The notes under the pieces were generated by a model. That model was given only the letters and a program-made list of their open reading frames with translations, was not told the origin of the DNA and made no database searches. From assembly GCF_003674095.1 (NCBI RefSeq), contig NZ_RDBF01000003.1:1-64000 (forward strand): a DNA stretch of 64,000 bases, read 5' to 3'. Positions 30,925 through 40,521 of this stretch are shown piece by piece; within the stretch, counting starts at the first letter, position 1; the number at the start of each line of letters is the position of its first letter. This DNA is from Aeromicrobium phragmitis. Lineage in GTDB: Bacteria; Actinomycetota; Actinomycetes; Propionibacteriales; Nocardioidaceae. The translations under genes were made by a program, and so were the position numbers.

Positions 30925-32799
30925 ATGCTCGAGTTGTCCTGGCTGCTCATCGCCATCCCGCTCGCCGGAGCGGCCCTCCTGTTGCTGTGGGGCCAAAGAT
31001 CGGACGCGTTCGGCCACCTGATCGCGACGGCGGCTTCGGCCGCCGCCTTCGTGCTCGGACTCGTCATGTTCGTCGAGCTCCTCGGGCGCGAGGCCGACGA
31101 CCGCTCGGTCACGTCGACGCTCGGCACCTGGATCGAGACCGCGCGCTTCCACGTCGAGTTCGCCTTCACCGTCGACCAGCTGTCGAGCCTGTTCGTCCTG
31201 CTGATCACCGGCGTCGGCACGCTCATCCACGTCTACTCGATCGGTTACATGGCGCACGACGAGCGACGCCGTCGATTCTTCGCCTACCTGAACCTGTTCG
31301 TCGCCGCGATGCTCACGCTCGTGCTCGCCGCGGACTACCTCGTGCTGTTCCTCGGCTGGGAGGGGGTGGGCCTCGCGTCCTACCTGCTCATCGGCTTCTG
31401 GCAGCACAAGCCCTCGGCGGCCGCCGCGGCGAACAAGGCGTTCATCATGAACCGCATCGGCGATGTCGGCATGGTCATCGCGATCATGACGATGTTCGCC
31501 ACCTTCGGCACCACGTCGATCGCGGCCGTCAACGGCGCCGTCGGCGACGTCAGCGCCACCACCGCCACCGCGCTCGGCCTGCTCCTCCTGCTCGGTGCCT
31601 GCGGCAAGTCCGCCCAAGTGCCGCTGCAGGCCTGGCTGCTCGACGCCATGGAAGGTCCCACCCCGGTGTCGGCGCTCATCCACGCGGCCACCATGGTGAC
31701 CGCCGGCGTCTACCTGGTCGTCCGCTCGGCCGGCATCTACGACGCTTCGGAGGTCGCCCGCACGTTCGTCATCGTCGTCGGACTCGTCACGCTCCTCGTC
31801 GGTGCCTGGATCGGCTGCGCGAAGGACGACATCAAGAAGGTGCTGGCCGGCTCCACGATGAGCCAGATCGGCTACATGATGCTGGCCGCGGGCCTCGGTC
31901 CGGCCGGTTACGCGTTCGCGATCTTCCACCTGCTGACCCACGGCTTCTTCAAGGCCAACATGTTCCTCGGGGCCGGTTCGGTCATGCACGCGATGGACGA
32001 CGACGTCGACATGCGGCACTACGGCGCGCTGCGGCGGGCCATGCCGATCACCTTCGCCACCTTCGGGCTCGGTTACCTCGCGATCATCGGCTTCCCCGGC
32101 ATGTCCGGCTTCTTCAGCAAGGACAAGATCATCGAGGCCGCCCTCGCGCACAACCTCTGGATCGGCCTCGGCGCGATGATCGGCGCGGCCATCACCGCGT
32201 TCTACATGACGCGCTTGATGATGATGACCTTCTTCGGCGAGCGGCGGTGGCGCGACCGCGTGCACCCGCACGAGTCCCCGAGCGTCATGACCGTGCCGCT
32301 CATCGTGCTGGCAGCGCTCTCGGTGCTCGGCGGCGCGCTCTATCTCGGCAACTGGATCGGCGACTGGCTCGAACCGGTCGCCGGCCACGCCGAGCACCAC
32401 GAACTCCCCGCTCCGGTCATCGTCATCCAGCTGGCGGTCGTCGCGCTCGTCGCGGCCGGGGTGGCGCTCGCGGTGTGGTTGTTCCGCAGCGACGTGCCCG
32501 ACACGGCACCGGCGGACACGGACGTCTCGATCCTCACCCGGGCCGGGCGGCACGAGATCTACACGAACGAGGTCAACGGGGTGCTGGCCGTCTTCCCGGT
32601 GCGCTACCTCACCCGGTTCCTCGTCTGGCTGGACGCCCGGGGCATCGACGGCCTGGTGACCGGCACGGCGGACCGCATCGGTGAGGCCTCGCAGGGGCTG
32701 CGGGCCACGCAGACCGGCTACGTCCGCTCGTATGCCCTCGGAATCTTCGGCGGCGCTCTCGTCGTCGTCCTCGGACTCTTGGCGGTGACCCTCGGATGA
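30925..32799 (+). CDS. nuoL: NADH-quinone oxidoreductase subunit L
   Basis: 624 residues with about 15 membrane helices. [29 protein letters not shown] and [11 protein letters not shown] are antiporter-subunit signatures. It is the distal proton pump. A 13-base gap follows nuoK; the stop overlaps nuoM (ATGA). Confidence 0.97.
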   Translation: MLELSWLLIAIPLAGAALLLLWGQRSDAFGHLIATAASAAAFVLGLVMFVELLGREADDRSVTSTLGTWIETARFHVEFAFTVDQLSSLFVLLITGVGTLIHVYSIGYMAHDERRRRFFAYLNLFVAAMLTLVLAADYLVLFLGWEGVGLASYLLIGFWQHKPSAAAAANKAFIMNRIGDVGMVIAIMTMFATFGTTSIAAVNGAVGDVSATTATALGLLLLLGACGKSAQVPLQAWLLDAMEGPTPVSALIHAATMVTAGVYLVVRSAGIYDASEVARTFVIVVGLVTLLVGAWIGCAKDDIKKVLAGSTMSQIGYMMLAAGLGPAGYAFAIFHLLTHGFFKANMFLGAGSVMHAMDDDVDMRHYGALRRAMPITFATFGLGYLAIIGFPGMSGFFSKDKIIEAALAHNLWIGLGAMIGAAITAFYMTRLMMMTFFGERRWRDRVHPHESPSVMTVPLIVLAALSVLGGALYLGNWIGDWLEPVAGHAEHHELPAPVIVIQLAVVALVAAGVALAVWLFRSDVPDTAPADTDVSILTRAGRHEIYTNEVNGVLAVFPVRYLTRFLVWLDARGIDGLVTGTADRIGEASQGLRATQTGYVRSYALGIFGGALVVVLGLLAVTLG

Positions 32800-34328
32800 T
32801 GCTGACTGTCCTGGCCCTGACGCCCCTCGTGGGGGCGCTCGTTCTCGCGTTCTGGCCGCGGTCGGCCGACCCGCGCAGTGCGAAGGCCGTCGCGCTCCTG
32901 GTGTCGGTCGTCGCCCTGGTGCTCGCGATCGTCATCGCGCTGCAGTACGACCCGGGTGCGGGCTACCAGTTCGTGGAGGAACGCGAGTGGATCCCGGCCA
33001 TCGGCGCGCACTACGCGCTCGGCCTCAACGGCATCGGCCTGACCCTGGTGCTGCTCACCACGATCCTGACCCCGCTGGTGATCCTGGCCGCATGGGGCGA
33101 CCGCCTTCCCGACCCCAGCCGGACCAACAGCTATCTGGCCTGGATGCTCGCGCTGGAGGGACTCGCGATCGGCGTGTTCGCCGCGACCGACGTCTTCTTG
33201 TTCTACGTCCTGTTCGAGGCCACCCTCGTGCCGCTGTACTTCCTCATCGGCGCCTACGGCGGCGCCGGGCGGTCGTACGCGGCGGTGAAGTTCCTCATCT
33301 ACAACCTCGTCGGTGGGTTGCTCATGCTCGCGGCCATCGTCGGCCTCTACGCGCTGACCGCCGAGGCCGGCGAGCCGAGTTTCCTGCACAGCGATCTCCT
33401 CGGCCTCGAGATCGGCGAAGGGACGGAGCGTCTGCTGTTCCTGGGCTTCTTCATCGCCTTCGCGATCAAGGCGCCGCTGTGGCCGCTGCACACGTGGTTG
33501 CCCGACGCAGCGGCCTCCGCCTCGGCGTCGACCTCCGTCCTGATGGTCAGCATCGTCGACAAGATCGGCACGTTCGCGATGATCCGGTGGTGCCTGGAGA
33601 TCTTCCCGGGCGCCTCGCAGTGGGCCAGCCCGGTCGTGCTCATTCTCGCCGTCGTCAGCATCCTCTACGGGGCCCTGCTGGCGATCGGGCAGGACGATCT
33701 TCGCCGGCTCATCGCGTTCACCTCGGTGTCGCACTTCGGCTTCATCATCCTCGGGATCTTCGCGTTCACGACGCTGTCCACGGCGGGGGCGACCCTGTAC
33801 ATGTTCAACCACGGGCTCTCGACCGCCGTGCTGTTCCTCGTGACCGGCATGATGATCGCGCGCCGCGGCTCGGCCCGGATTTCCGACTTCGGCGGGGTAC
33901 AGAAGGTCGCGCCGCTGCTCGCCGGGGTGTTGCTGATCGGTGGCCTGTCTAGCCTGTCCTTGCCCGGCCTCGCGCCGTTCGTCTCGGAGTTCATGGTGCT
34001 GGCCGGGACGTTCACGGTCTCGCGGCCGCTGGCGGTCGCGGCGACGCTCGGCATCATCCTGGCCGCCCTGTACATCCTGCTGATGTACCGCCGCACCATG
34101 ACCGGTCCACTCGCTCCCGGCTCGGAGGGGGTGCGCGAGCTCGACCGTCGCGAGGTCGCGGCGCTCGCACCGGCCGTCGTGTTGATCGTGGCGCTGGGCT
34201 TCGTGCCGCAGCCGTTGCTGTCGGTCATCGAACCGGCGCTCGGCCCGGTGGTCGCGGCGGTCTCCGACGGTGATCCAGTCCCCACTCATCCGGTCGAAGC
34301 CGGGGCGAGCGAAGGAGCACACGAATGA
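32796..34328 (+). CDS. nuoM: NADH-quinone oxidoreductase subunit M
   Basis: 510 residues, about 14 membrane helices. [31 protein letters not shown] and S-H-F-G-F are conserved. Proton-pumping antiporter-like subunit. The stop overlaps nuoN by four bases. Confidence 0.97.
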   Translation: MMLTVLALTPLVGALVLAFWPRSADPRSAKAVALLVSVVALVLAIVIALQYDPGAGYQFVEEREWIPAIGAHYALGLNGIGLTLVLLTTILTPLVILAAWGDRLPDPSRTNSYLAWMLALEGLAIGVFAATDVFLFYVLFEATLVPLYFLIGAYGGAGRSYAAVKFLIYNLVGGLLMLAAIVGLYALTAEAGEPSFLHSDLLGLEIGEGTERLLFLGFFIAFAIKAPLWPLHTWLPDAAASASASTSVLMVSIVDKIGTFAMIRWCLEIFPGASQWASPVVLILAVVSILYGALLAIGQDDLRRLIAFTSVSHFGFIILGIFAFTTLSTAGATLYMFNHGLSTAVLFLVTGMMIARRGSARISDFGGVQKVAPLLAGVLLIGGLSSLSLPGLAPFVSEFMVLAGTFTVSRPLAVAATLGIILAALYILLMYRRTMTGPLAPGSEGVRELDRREVAALAPAVVLIVALGFVPQPLLSVIEPALGPVVAAVSDGDPVPTHPVEAGASEGAHE

Positions 34329-35938
34329 TCGCGCCCACCGCCGACACCCCGATCCCCGCAGCGCAGATCGACTACGTCGCGCTCTCGCCGCTGCTCGTCG
34401 TCGCGGGCTTCGCCGTGCTCGGGCTCGTGTTGGAGGCCGCGCTGCCGCGCCGACGTCGTTTTCTCGTCCAGGCGGTCGTGACCGCGGTCGGGCTCGTCAT
34501 CGCGCTCGTCGCCAGCGTCATGGTCTACCTCGACCTGCCCGACGTCGCCGAGGCCGAACGCGTGGCCCGCGGAGCGGTTGAGGCCGAAGGCGCCGTCACG
34601 GTCGACGGCCCTGGGGTCCTGACCTGGATCGTGCTCGTCGTCTTCGCGCTGCTGAGTCTGGGGCTGTTCGCCGAGCGCCGCTTCGAAGCCGGCCTGAGCC
34701 CGTTCACCGGCCGGGCGGCCGACGTGCCCGGATCGCGCGAGGAGAGCGAGGCCGTCACCCACCGGCTCGAGCACACCGAGGTCTTCCCGCTGGTGCTGTT
34801 CGCGTTGTCGGGCATGATGCTCTTCGCCACCGCCAACGACCTCATCACGATGTTCGTGGCGCTCGAGGTGCTGTCGCTGCCGCTGTACGTTCTGTGCGCC
34901 GTCGCGCGCCGCCGGCGACTGATCAGCCAGGAGGCCGCGCTCAAGTACTTCCTGCTCGGCGCCTTCTCCTCGGTGTTCTTCCTCTACGGCGCGGCGCTGG
35001 CCTACGGATACGCCGGGAGCCTCAACCTCACGCTGATCGACGAAGCGGTGACCGCCCGCAGCGACAGCGGCGGGCTGCTGCTCGTCGCGATGGCGATGAT
35101 CGCGGTCGGGCTGCTGTTCAAGATCGGGGCCGTGCCGTTCCACGCGTGGACCCCGGACGTCTATCAGGGGGCGCCGACGCCGGTCACGGCCTTCATGGCC
35201 GCAGCCACGAAGGCCGCCGCGTTCGTCGCGCTGATGCGGGTGTTCTTCGTCGCCTTCGGTGGCGCGTCCTGGGACTGGCGGCCGACCATCTGGGTCGTCG
35301 CCGTGCTGACCATGGTCTTCGGATCGATCGTGGCGATCGCCCAGACCGACGTGAAGCGCATGCTCGCCTACTCCTCGATCGCCCACGCCGGCTTCCTGCT
35401 CGTCGGCTTCTCCGCGGCGTACCTCGGCGTCGCCGACGGGCTCTCGGTGACGTCGGTCTCGAGCGTGCTGTTCTACCTCTTCGTCTACGGTGTCGCGACC
35501 ATCGGCGCCTTCGCAATCGTCACCGTCGTGCGCGACTCGGCCGGGGAGACGACCCATCTGGCCAGGTGGGCGGGGCTGGGCCGGCAGTCGCCGTGGCTCG
35601 CCGGTGCGTTTACGCTGTTCATGCTCTCGTTCGCGGGCATTCCGCTGACGGCCGGTTTCATCGGCAAGTGGGGTGTCTTCGCCGCGGCGTGGGCCGGCGG
35701 CACCTGGCCGCTCGTCGTCATCGGCGTCTTGGCAAGCGCGCTCGCGGCGTACTTCTACGTGCGCGTCGTCGTCCTGATGTTCTTCACCGAGCCGGTCGGG
35801 GACGGCCCGGCGGTCGCGGCCCCGGGTGTATTGACTACCGTGGTCATTGCGCTGGCCGCGATCGCCACGGTCGTGCTCGGTATCGTGCCCGGGCCGATGC
35901 TCGATGTCGTGCAGCACGCCGGTGCGTTCGTGCGCTGA
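34325..35938 (+). CDS. nuoN: NADH-quinone oxidoreductase subunit N
   Basis: 537 residues with about 14 membrane helices. A-L-E-V-L-S-L-P-L-Y, K-I-G-A-V-P-F-H-A-W-T-P-D-V-Y-Q-G-A and S-S-I-A-H-A-G are diagnostic. It is the third antiporter-like subunit and the last nuo gene. A polyprenyl synthase gene follows after 24 bases. Confidence 0.97.
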   Translation: MIAPTADTPIPAAQIDYVALSPLLVVAGFAVLGLVLEAALPRRRRFLVQAVVTAVGLVIALVASVMVYLDLPDVAEAERVARGAVEAEGAVTVDGPGVLTWIVLVVFALLSLGLFAERRFEAGLSPFTGRAADVPGSREESEAVTHRLEHTEVFPLVLFALSGMMLFATANDLITMFVALEVLSLPLYVLCAVARRRRLISQEAALKYFLLGAFSSVFFLYGAALAYGYAGSLNLTLIDEAVTARSDSGGLLLVAMAMIAVGLLFKIGAVPFHAWTPDVYQGAPTPVTAFMAAATKAAAFVALMRVFFVAFGGASWDWRPTIWVVAVLTMVFGSIVAIAQTDVKRMLAYSSIAHAGFLLVGFSAAYLGVADGLSVTSVSSVLFYLFVYGVATIGAFAIVTVVRDSAGETTHLARWAGLGRQSPWLAGAFTLFMLSFAGIPLTAGFIGKWGVFAAAWAGGTWPLVVIGVLASALAAYFYVRVVVLMFFTEPVGDGPAVAAPGVLTTVVIALAAIATVVLGIVPGPMLDVVQHAGAFVR

Positions 35939-35962
35939 GTCGTCACTGCTGAGGAGAACCGC

Positions 35963-36949
35963 GTGGCTGTAGGAGTGTCGTTCGACGACCCGGGTCTGAC
36001 GACGCGCGTCCAGAACGGGGTCGATCGGGTCGAGGAGCTCCTCGCACGTTCGGTCGACAGTCCCGAGCCCTTCCTCGCCGAGGCGGCAGCGCACTTGCAG
36101 CGTGCGGGCGGCAAGCGATTCCGCCCGCTGCTCACGGTGTTGTGTGCGGAGTTCGGCAACCCCGACTCCGCCGATGTGGTGCCGGCCGCCGTGGTGGTGG
36201 AGCTGACCCACCTCGCCACGCTGTACCACGACGACGTCATGGACGAAGCCGCCGTGCGGCGGGGAGCGCCGAGCGCCAACGCGCGCTGGGACAATTCCAT
36301 CGCCATCCTCGTCGGCGACTACCTGTTCGCGCAGGCGTCCCACCTCGTCGCCGAACTCGGCACCGAAGCCGTCCGCATCCAGGCGCAGACTTTCGCTCGG
36401 CTCGTTCAGGGACAGATCCGCGAGACGATCGGTCCGGCCGACGGGGAGGACCCGCTTCAGCACTACCTGGACGTGGTGGCGGACAAGACCGGTTCCCTCA
36501 TCGCGACCGCCGCCCTGTTCGGCGCCAAGATGTCTGGCGCGAGCACCCAGGTGCAGGAGACCCTGCTGGAGTTCGGTGAGCGCATCGGCATCGCCTTCCA
36601 GCTGGCCGACGACATCATCGACATCGCCAGCGAGAGCGGTGACTCGGGCAAGACACCCGGAACCGATCTGCGCGAGGGTGTGCCGACATTGCCGACGCTG
36701 CTGGTGCGCCGGTCGACCGATCCCGCCGACGCGCGGCTGCGCGAGTTGCTCGCCGGACCGATCACCGACGAGGAGACCGTCGAGGCGACGCTCGCCGAAC
36801 TGCGGACCCACCGGGCCATGGACGAAGCCCGCGCGTACGTGCACGGCGAGGCGGACGCTTCGCGGGCCCTGCTCGACAGGCTCCCGGAGAGTTCGGCTCG
36901 AGCCGCGCTCGCCGAGCTGTGCGACACCGTCGTCACCCGACTCGGCTGA
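35963..36949 (+). CDS. Polyprenyl (all-trans) diphosphate synthase
   Basis: 328 residues from GTG 35963. Both Asp-rich motifs are present: the first in L-Y-H-D-D-V-M-D-E-A and the second in A-D-D-I-I-D-I-A. G-G-K-R-F-R-P-L binds the pyrophosphate. Long-chain products are likely (no bulky residue just before the first motif: T-L-Y-H). It probably makes the menaquinone side chain, fitting its location 24 bases after nuoN, near menG and menF. Confidence 0.9.
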   Translation: MAVGVSFDDPGLTTRVQNGVDRVEELLARSVDSPEPFLAEAAAHLQRAGGKRFRPLLTVLCAEFGNPDSADVVPAAVVVELTHLATLYHDDVMDEAAVRRGAPSANARWDNSIAILVGDYLFAQASHLVAELGTEAVRIQAQTFARLVQGQIRETIGPADGEDPLQHYLDVVADKTGSLIATAALFGAKMSGASTQVQETLLEFGERIGIAFQLADDIIDIASESGDSGKTPGTDLREGVPTLPTLLVRRSTDPADARLRELLAGPITDEETVEATLAELRTHRAMDEARAYVHGEADASRALLDRLPESSARAALAELCDTVVTRLG

Positions 36950-36960
36950 CCCTCGCTTGC

Positions 36961-37050
36961 GAGCGGTGAGCCTTCCCGCACGTGCCGATTGGGCGGTGAG
37001 TCTTCCCGCATGTGCCGACTGGGCGGTGAGTTTTCACGCACCCGCGGGGG
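36961..37050. repeat. 30-bp tandem repeat (three degenerate units)
   Basis: Units at 36961-36990, 36991-37020 and 37021-37050 share GGCGGTGAG, then CTTCCCGCA, then GTGCCGA. The third unit diverges after TTTTCACGCA. A related GGGCGGTGAAATC follows at 37099. They fill the gap between convergent genes. Confidence 0.85.
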
Positions 37051-37111
37051 TGAAGTGCGTGGTAGGTCACCGCTCGGGGGTGCGCGAGGGTGTGCTGGCT
37101 GGGCGGTGAAA

Positions 37112-38026
37112 TCAGAGGACGGTCGAGCCCTCCGCGGCCTGTCGCAGGGAGCGGCGGCGTGAGCGCCACGCGTCGACCGTGAAGACCACCAGCGCGAGCC
37201 ACACGAGGACGAACCCGAACCACCGGGCCGAGCCCATCTGCTCACCGAAGACGGTGAGTCCCAGGATGAACTGCAGGATCGGGCCGAGATACTGCAACAG
37301 GCCGATCGTCGACAGGTTGAGCCGCGTCGCCGCCGCACCGAACAGCAGCAGCGGGATCGCGGTGACCACGCCGGTGCCCATCAAGAGGGCCAGGTTGCCC
37401 GCCCCGGCATGACCGAACGCCAGGTCCCCGCGAAGCTGCAGTGCGAGCAGGAACGTGAGAGCGAACGGGAACAGGATCGCCGTCTCGACGCCGAGCGCCT
37501 CGAGGGCGCCGAGGTTGGCGCGCTTTTTGAGAAAGCCGTAGACCGCAAACGACCCCGATACCGTCAGCGCGAGCCACGGGGGGCGTCCGTAGTCGATCGT
37601 CAGCACGACGACGGCGATCGTCCCGAGAGCCAAGGCCAGCCACTGCGCGCGCCGAAGAATCTCCTTGAGCACGACGACTCCGAGCAGCACCGTGACGAGC
37701 GGATTGATGAAGTAGCCGAGCGACACCTCGATGACGTGCCCGTTGTTGACGCCCCAGATGAAGCCGCCCCAGTTGACCGCGATGACGACGGAGGCGAGGG
37801 CGAGCCACAGCAGCTGGCGAGGGTTGCGGACGATCGTGCCGAACGCCGACCACCGGTGGGCCACGGTGAGCAGGCCGATGCAGAGCACGAGCGACCACAC
37901 CACGCGGTGCGCGAGCACCTCGAAGGCGCCGGCCGGTTCCAGCAGCGGCCAGTAGAGCGGAAACAGGCCCCAGCACACGTAGGCCGCGACCCCGTAGAAC
38001 AAACCGCCGCGAGACTGCTCTGCCAC
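37112..38026 (-). CDS. rarD: EamA/RarD-family transporter
   Basis: 304 residues with ten predicted membrane helices. Begins M-A-E-Q-S-R-G-G-L-F-Y-G-V-A-A-Y, followed by W-G-L-F-P-L-Y-W and E-V-L-A-H-R-V-V-W-S, the RarD signature. N-W-G-G-F-I-W-G-V-N-N-G-H-V-I-E-V-S-L-G-Y-F-I-N-P-L is strongly conserved. RarD was named for chloramphenicol sensitivity but its substrate is unknown. Confidence 0.9.
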   Translation of the reverse strand: MAEQSRGGLFYGVAAYVCWGLFPLYWPLLEPAGAFEVLAHRVVWSLVLCIGLLTVAHRWSAFGTIVRNPRQLLWLALASVVIAVNWGGFIWGVNNGHVIEVSLGYFINPLVTVLLGVVVLKEILRRAQWLALALGTIAVVVLTIDYGRPPWLALTVSGSFAVYGFLKKRANLGALEALGVETAILFPFALTFLLALQLRGDLAFGHAGAGNLALLMGTGVVTAIPLLLFGAAATRLNLSTIGLLQYLGPILQFILGLTVFGEQMGSARWFGFVLVWLALVVFTVDAWRSRRRSLRQAAEGSTVL

Positions 38027-38076
38027 GGTCGCAATGTACGCCCGGCCACTGTCATGCCGTGCGGCAGGATGGGAGC

Positions 38077-38679
38077 ATGACGACCCCGCGCTGGTTCACC
38101 GACACCCCCGACGGTCACTCGCAGTGGTACGTGGAGCGGTTCCGCTCGCTCGCCGCCGAAGGGGCGGACCTCGCCGGTGAGGCACGGCTGGTGGACGCGA
38201 TCGTCCCGCCGGGCTCTCGGATCCTCGACGCCGGCTGCGGCCCGGGCCGGATCGCCGGTGCTCTCCACGAGCGCGGTCACGATGTCGTGGGCGTCGACGT
38301 CGACCCCGTGCTCATCGAGGCGGCGCGGGTCGACCACCCCGGTCCCCGCTACGAGGTCGCCGACCTCGCGACGCTCGATCTCGGCGGGACGCGGTTCGAC
38401 GCCGCGGTGATGGCGGGCAACGTCATGGTGTTCCTCGCCGAAGGCACCGAGGCCAACGTGCTGGAACGCCTCGCGGCACATCTGCGACCCGCCGGCAAAC
38501 TCCTGATCGGCTTCCGACTGGACCGCGACTACGGGGTGGAGGCGCTGGACCGAGACGCGCAGGCCGCCGGACTACGCCTCACCCAGCGGTTCGCGACGTG
38601 GGATCTCGAGCCCTTCCAGGCCGGCGCCGACTTCGCTGTGAGCCTCTTCGTCACCGGACGGCTCAACGGTAGTTGGTGA
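38077..38679 (+). CDS. Class I SAM-dependent methyltransferase
   Basis: 200 residues from ATG 38077. Motif I is [15 protein letters not shown], followed by [11 protein letters not shown] and M-A-G-N-V-M-V-F-L. The substrate cannot be inferred. The 3' end overlaps the convergent YajQ gene by 17 bases. Confidence 0.85.
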   Translation: MTTPRWFTDTPDGHSQWYVERFRSLAAEGADLAGEARLVDAIVPPGSRILDAGCGPGRIAGALHERGHDVVGVDVDPVLIEAARVDHPGPRYEVADLATLDLGGTRFDAAVMAGNVMVFLAEGTEANVLERLAAHLRPAGKLLIGFRLDRDYGVEALDRDAQAAGLRLTQRFATWDLEPFQAGADFAVSLFVTGRLNGSW

Positions 38680-39154
38680 ACTGCACCGCGAAGTCGAGAT
38701 CGGCACCCTTGACGAGCGCGATGACTGCTTGCAGGTCGTCGCGCTTCTTGCCCGACACGCGCAACTCGTCGCCCTGAATCTGGACCTTCACGCCCTTGGG
38801 ACCCTCGTCGCGGATGAGCTTGCTGAGTTTCTTGGCCTGCTCGGTGCTGATGCCCTGACCGAACGAACCGTCGATCTTGACGTCCTTGCCGGACTGACGG
38901 GGCTCTCCGGTCTCCAGCGCCTTGAGCGAGATGCCGCGCTTGACCAGCTTCTCCTGGAAGACGTCGAGCACGGCCAGCGCACGCTCCTCGGCGTTGGCGG
39001 TGATCTCGATCCCGAACTCGCCCTTCCACTCGATGCCGGCGCCGGTGTTCTTGAAGTCGTACCGGGTAGCGATCTCGCGAGCGGCCTGGTTGAGGGCGTT
39101 GTCGGCCTCCTGACGGTCGATCTTGCTGACGATGTCGAAGGACGAATCGGCCAT
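38663..39154 (-). CDS. YajQ-family nucleotide-binding protein
   Basis: 163 residues. [20 protein letters not shown] and R-Y-D-F-K-N-T are the family start. [19 protein letters not shown] and the C-terminal Q-F-T-N-Y-R match at the end. Family members bind nucleotides, including cyclic-di-GMP in some species, or RNA. The role here is not known. Confidence 0.93.
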   Translation of the reverse strand: MADSSFDIVSKIDRQEADNALNQAAREIATRYDFKNTGAGIEWKGEFGIEITANAEERALAVLDVFQEKLVKRGISLKALETGEPRQSGKDVKIDGSFGQGISTEQAKKLSKLIRDEGPKGVKVQIQGDELRVSGKKRDDLQAVIALVKGADLDFAVQFTNYR

Positions 39155-39247
39155 GAGTGCTTCACTTCCTGACGGGTGGGGCTGGTTTCTCCCACCCTAG
39201 GGGGCTGCGGTAGTGTTGCATGCTGTCACCCCACGGTGACGTGTCCT

Positions 39248-39329
39248 GGCAGGTTGCCCGAGCGGCCAAAGGGAGCTGACTGTAAATCAGCCGGCATTGC
39301 CTTCAGAGGTTCGAATCCTCTACCTGCCA
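39248..39329 (+). tRNA. tRNA-Tyr (GTA)
   Basis: Acceptor stem GGCAGGT (39248-39254) pairs with ACCTGCC (39322-39328). The anticodon loop in CTGACTGTAAATCAG gives anticodon GTA. The variable arm is long, as in class II tRNAs, and the T arm is GAGGTTCGAATCCTC. CCA is not encoded in full. Confidence 0.95.
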
Positions 39330-39335
39330 CGCACC

Positions 39336-39373
39336 ACGAAGCCCCCGCCGGATCCTTCCGGCGGGGGCTTCGT
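39336..39373. terminator. Bidirectional hairpin terminator between tRNA-Tyr and the FKBP gene
   Basis: A perfect 16-bp stem (39336-39351 with 39358-39373) with loop ATCCTT, seven bases after the tRNA and 19 bases from the convergent FKBP stop. Confidence 0.85.
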
Positions 39374-39391
39374 CGTGTCGTGGCGTCCGGG

Positions 39392-40324
39392 CTACTCGAC
39401 GCTCTTGATCTCGATGAGGAACACGAGCGTCTGCCCACCGAGTTCGGCGGCAGCGGGGTCCTCGCCATAGCCGAACTCCGGCGGGATGCTGACCAGCAGA
39501 CGCGTCCCGACTCGTTGACCGACGAGCGCCGCCTCGAATCCCTCCACGACTCCGCTCGTCGTGAAGGTGGCCGGCTCCTTGCCATAGCTCTGGTCGAAGA
39601 CCTCGCCGGTGTCCCAGCTGGTGCCCTGGTAGTCGACGGTCACCGCATCGCCGTCCTCGACCTCCTGCCCGTCGCCCTCCTCCAGCACCGTGAGCAGCAG
39701 GTCCCCGGGCGGATCGGTGTCCGGCAGGGTGACGGACGGCGTGCCGTCGTCGCCGAACTCGACCTCGGGCACGTTCTCGGTCCACTCCGCCGGCTCGGGC
39801 GGCACATCGCGCTCGACGACGTCGGTCACGATCACCATCGAATCAGTGGCGTTCAGCCCGAGGTCGGGATTTCCCTGGTCTCCGTAGACATCGGCGACCG
39901 ACGCGACCGTCACGACGCGTGAGCCGATCGGGACGCACTCGATCCCGGCGGCGAAGGCCTCGAAGATCTGCTCGTCACCCACCGCGAGTTCGGCGTTCTC
40001 GGAGAAGGCGTACTCACCGGACGTGCCGTTGTAGACCGTGACGATGGTCGAGAGAGCGTCACCGGGCTGCGTTGATTCGCCGTCGCCTTCGTCCACGACG
40101 GTTCGCTGGAGCCCGTCGACATCGAGGGGTGCCTCGAACGTGGCCTCCGGCTCCGTTTCGCCGAAAGTCCCCGACACGTCGACCGCGTCGCTGGAGTCCC
40201 CGGACGTGTACTCGCGGCACTGGTCCGCCGATTCCTCGTCGTCCGACGACGAGTCCGAGGAGCAGGCGCTCAACAGGAACGCCGGGAGGAGGACAGGGAC
40301 CAGGAACCGGTGAGATCGGTGCAT
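39392..40324 (-). CDS. FKBP-type peptidyl-prolyl isomerase, lipoprotein
   Basis: 310 residues from ATG 40324. A lipobox L-L-S-A-C at residues about 17-21 predicts an outer-face lipoprotein. An Asp/Ser-rich linker and two FKBP-like halves follow. The C-terminal half is canonical (V-D-Y-Q-G-T, V-F-D-Q-S-Y, V-V-E-G-F-E-A-A-L-V-G and E-F-G-Y-G). The N-terminal half keeps the outline (I-V-T-V-Y-N-G-T and I-E-C-V-P-I-G-S-R) but lost several pocket residues. It probably aids folding of exported proteins. Confidence 0.88.
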   Translation of the reverse strand: MHRSHRFLVPVLLPAFLLSACSSDSSSDDEESADQCREYTSGDSSDAVDVSGTFGETEPEATFEAPLDVDGLQRTVVDEGDGESTQPGDALSTIVTVYNGTSGEYAFSENAELAVGDEQIFEAFAAGIECVPIGSRVVTVASVADVYGDQGNPDLGLNATDSMVIVTDVVERDVPPEPAEWTENVPEVEFGDDGTPSVTLPDTDPPGDLLLTVLEEGDGQEVEDGDAVTVDYQGTSWDTGEVFDQSYGKEPATFTTSGVVEGFEAALVGQRVGTRLLVSIPPEFGYGEDPAAAELGGQTLVFLIEIKSVE

Positions 40325-40521
40325 CAGGAGAGACTCCGTTCGGGCGGTGACGTTGACGCACTCCACCTTCCACGGTCTTCCTGACAAAATCCTGTGACCA
40401 ACCCTCGTCGGACCTGAGGAAGCGGCGGCTCCGCGACCGGCGGACACCTTCGTCGAGTGGCGGACCGGGCGAGGAGGTGTTGATATGAGGACGAAGTTCC
40501 GTCCGTCATCGAGGAGCGAAT

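Noticed and set aside
34286..36844. An 852-codon minus-strand frame opposite nuoN and the polyprenyl synthase
   Set aside because: Spans two well-supported plus-strand genes and is built of charged low-complexity residues.
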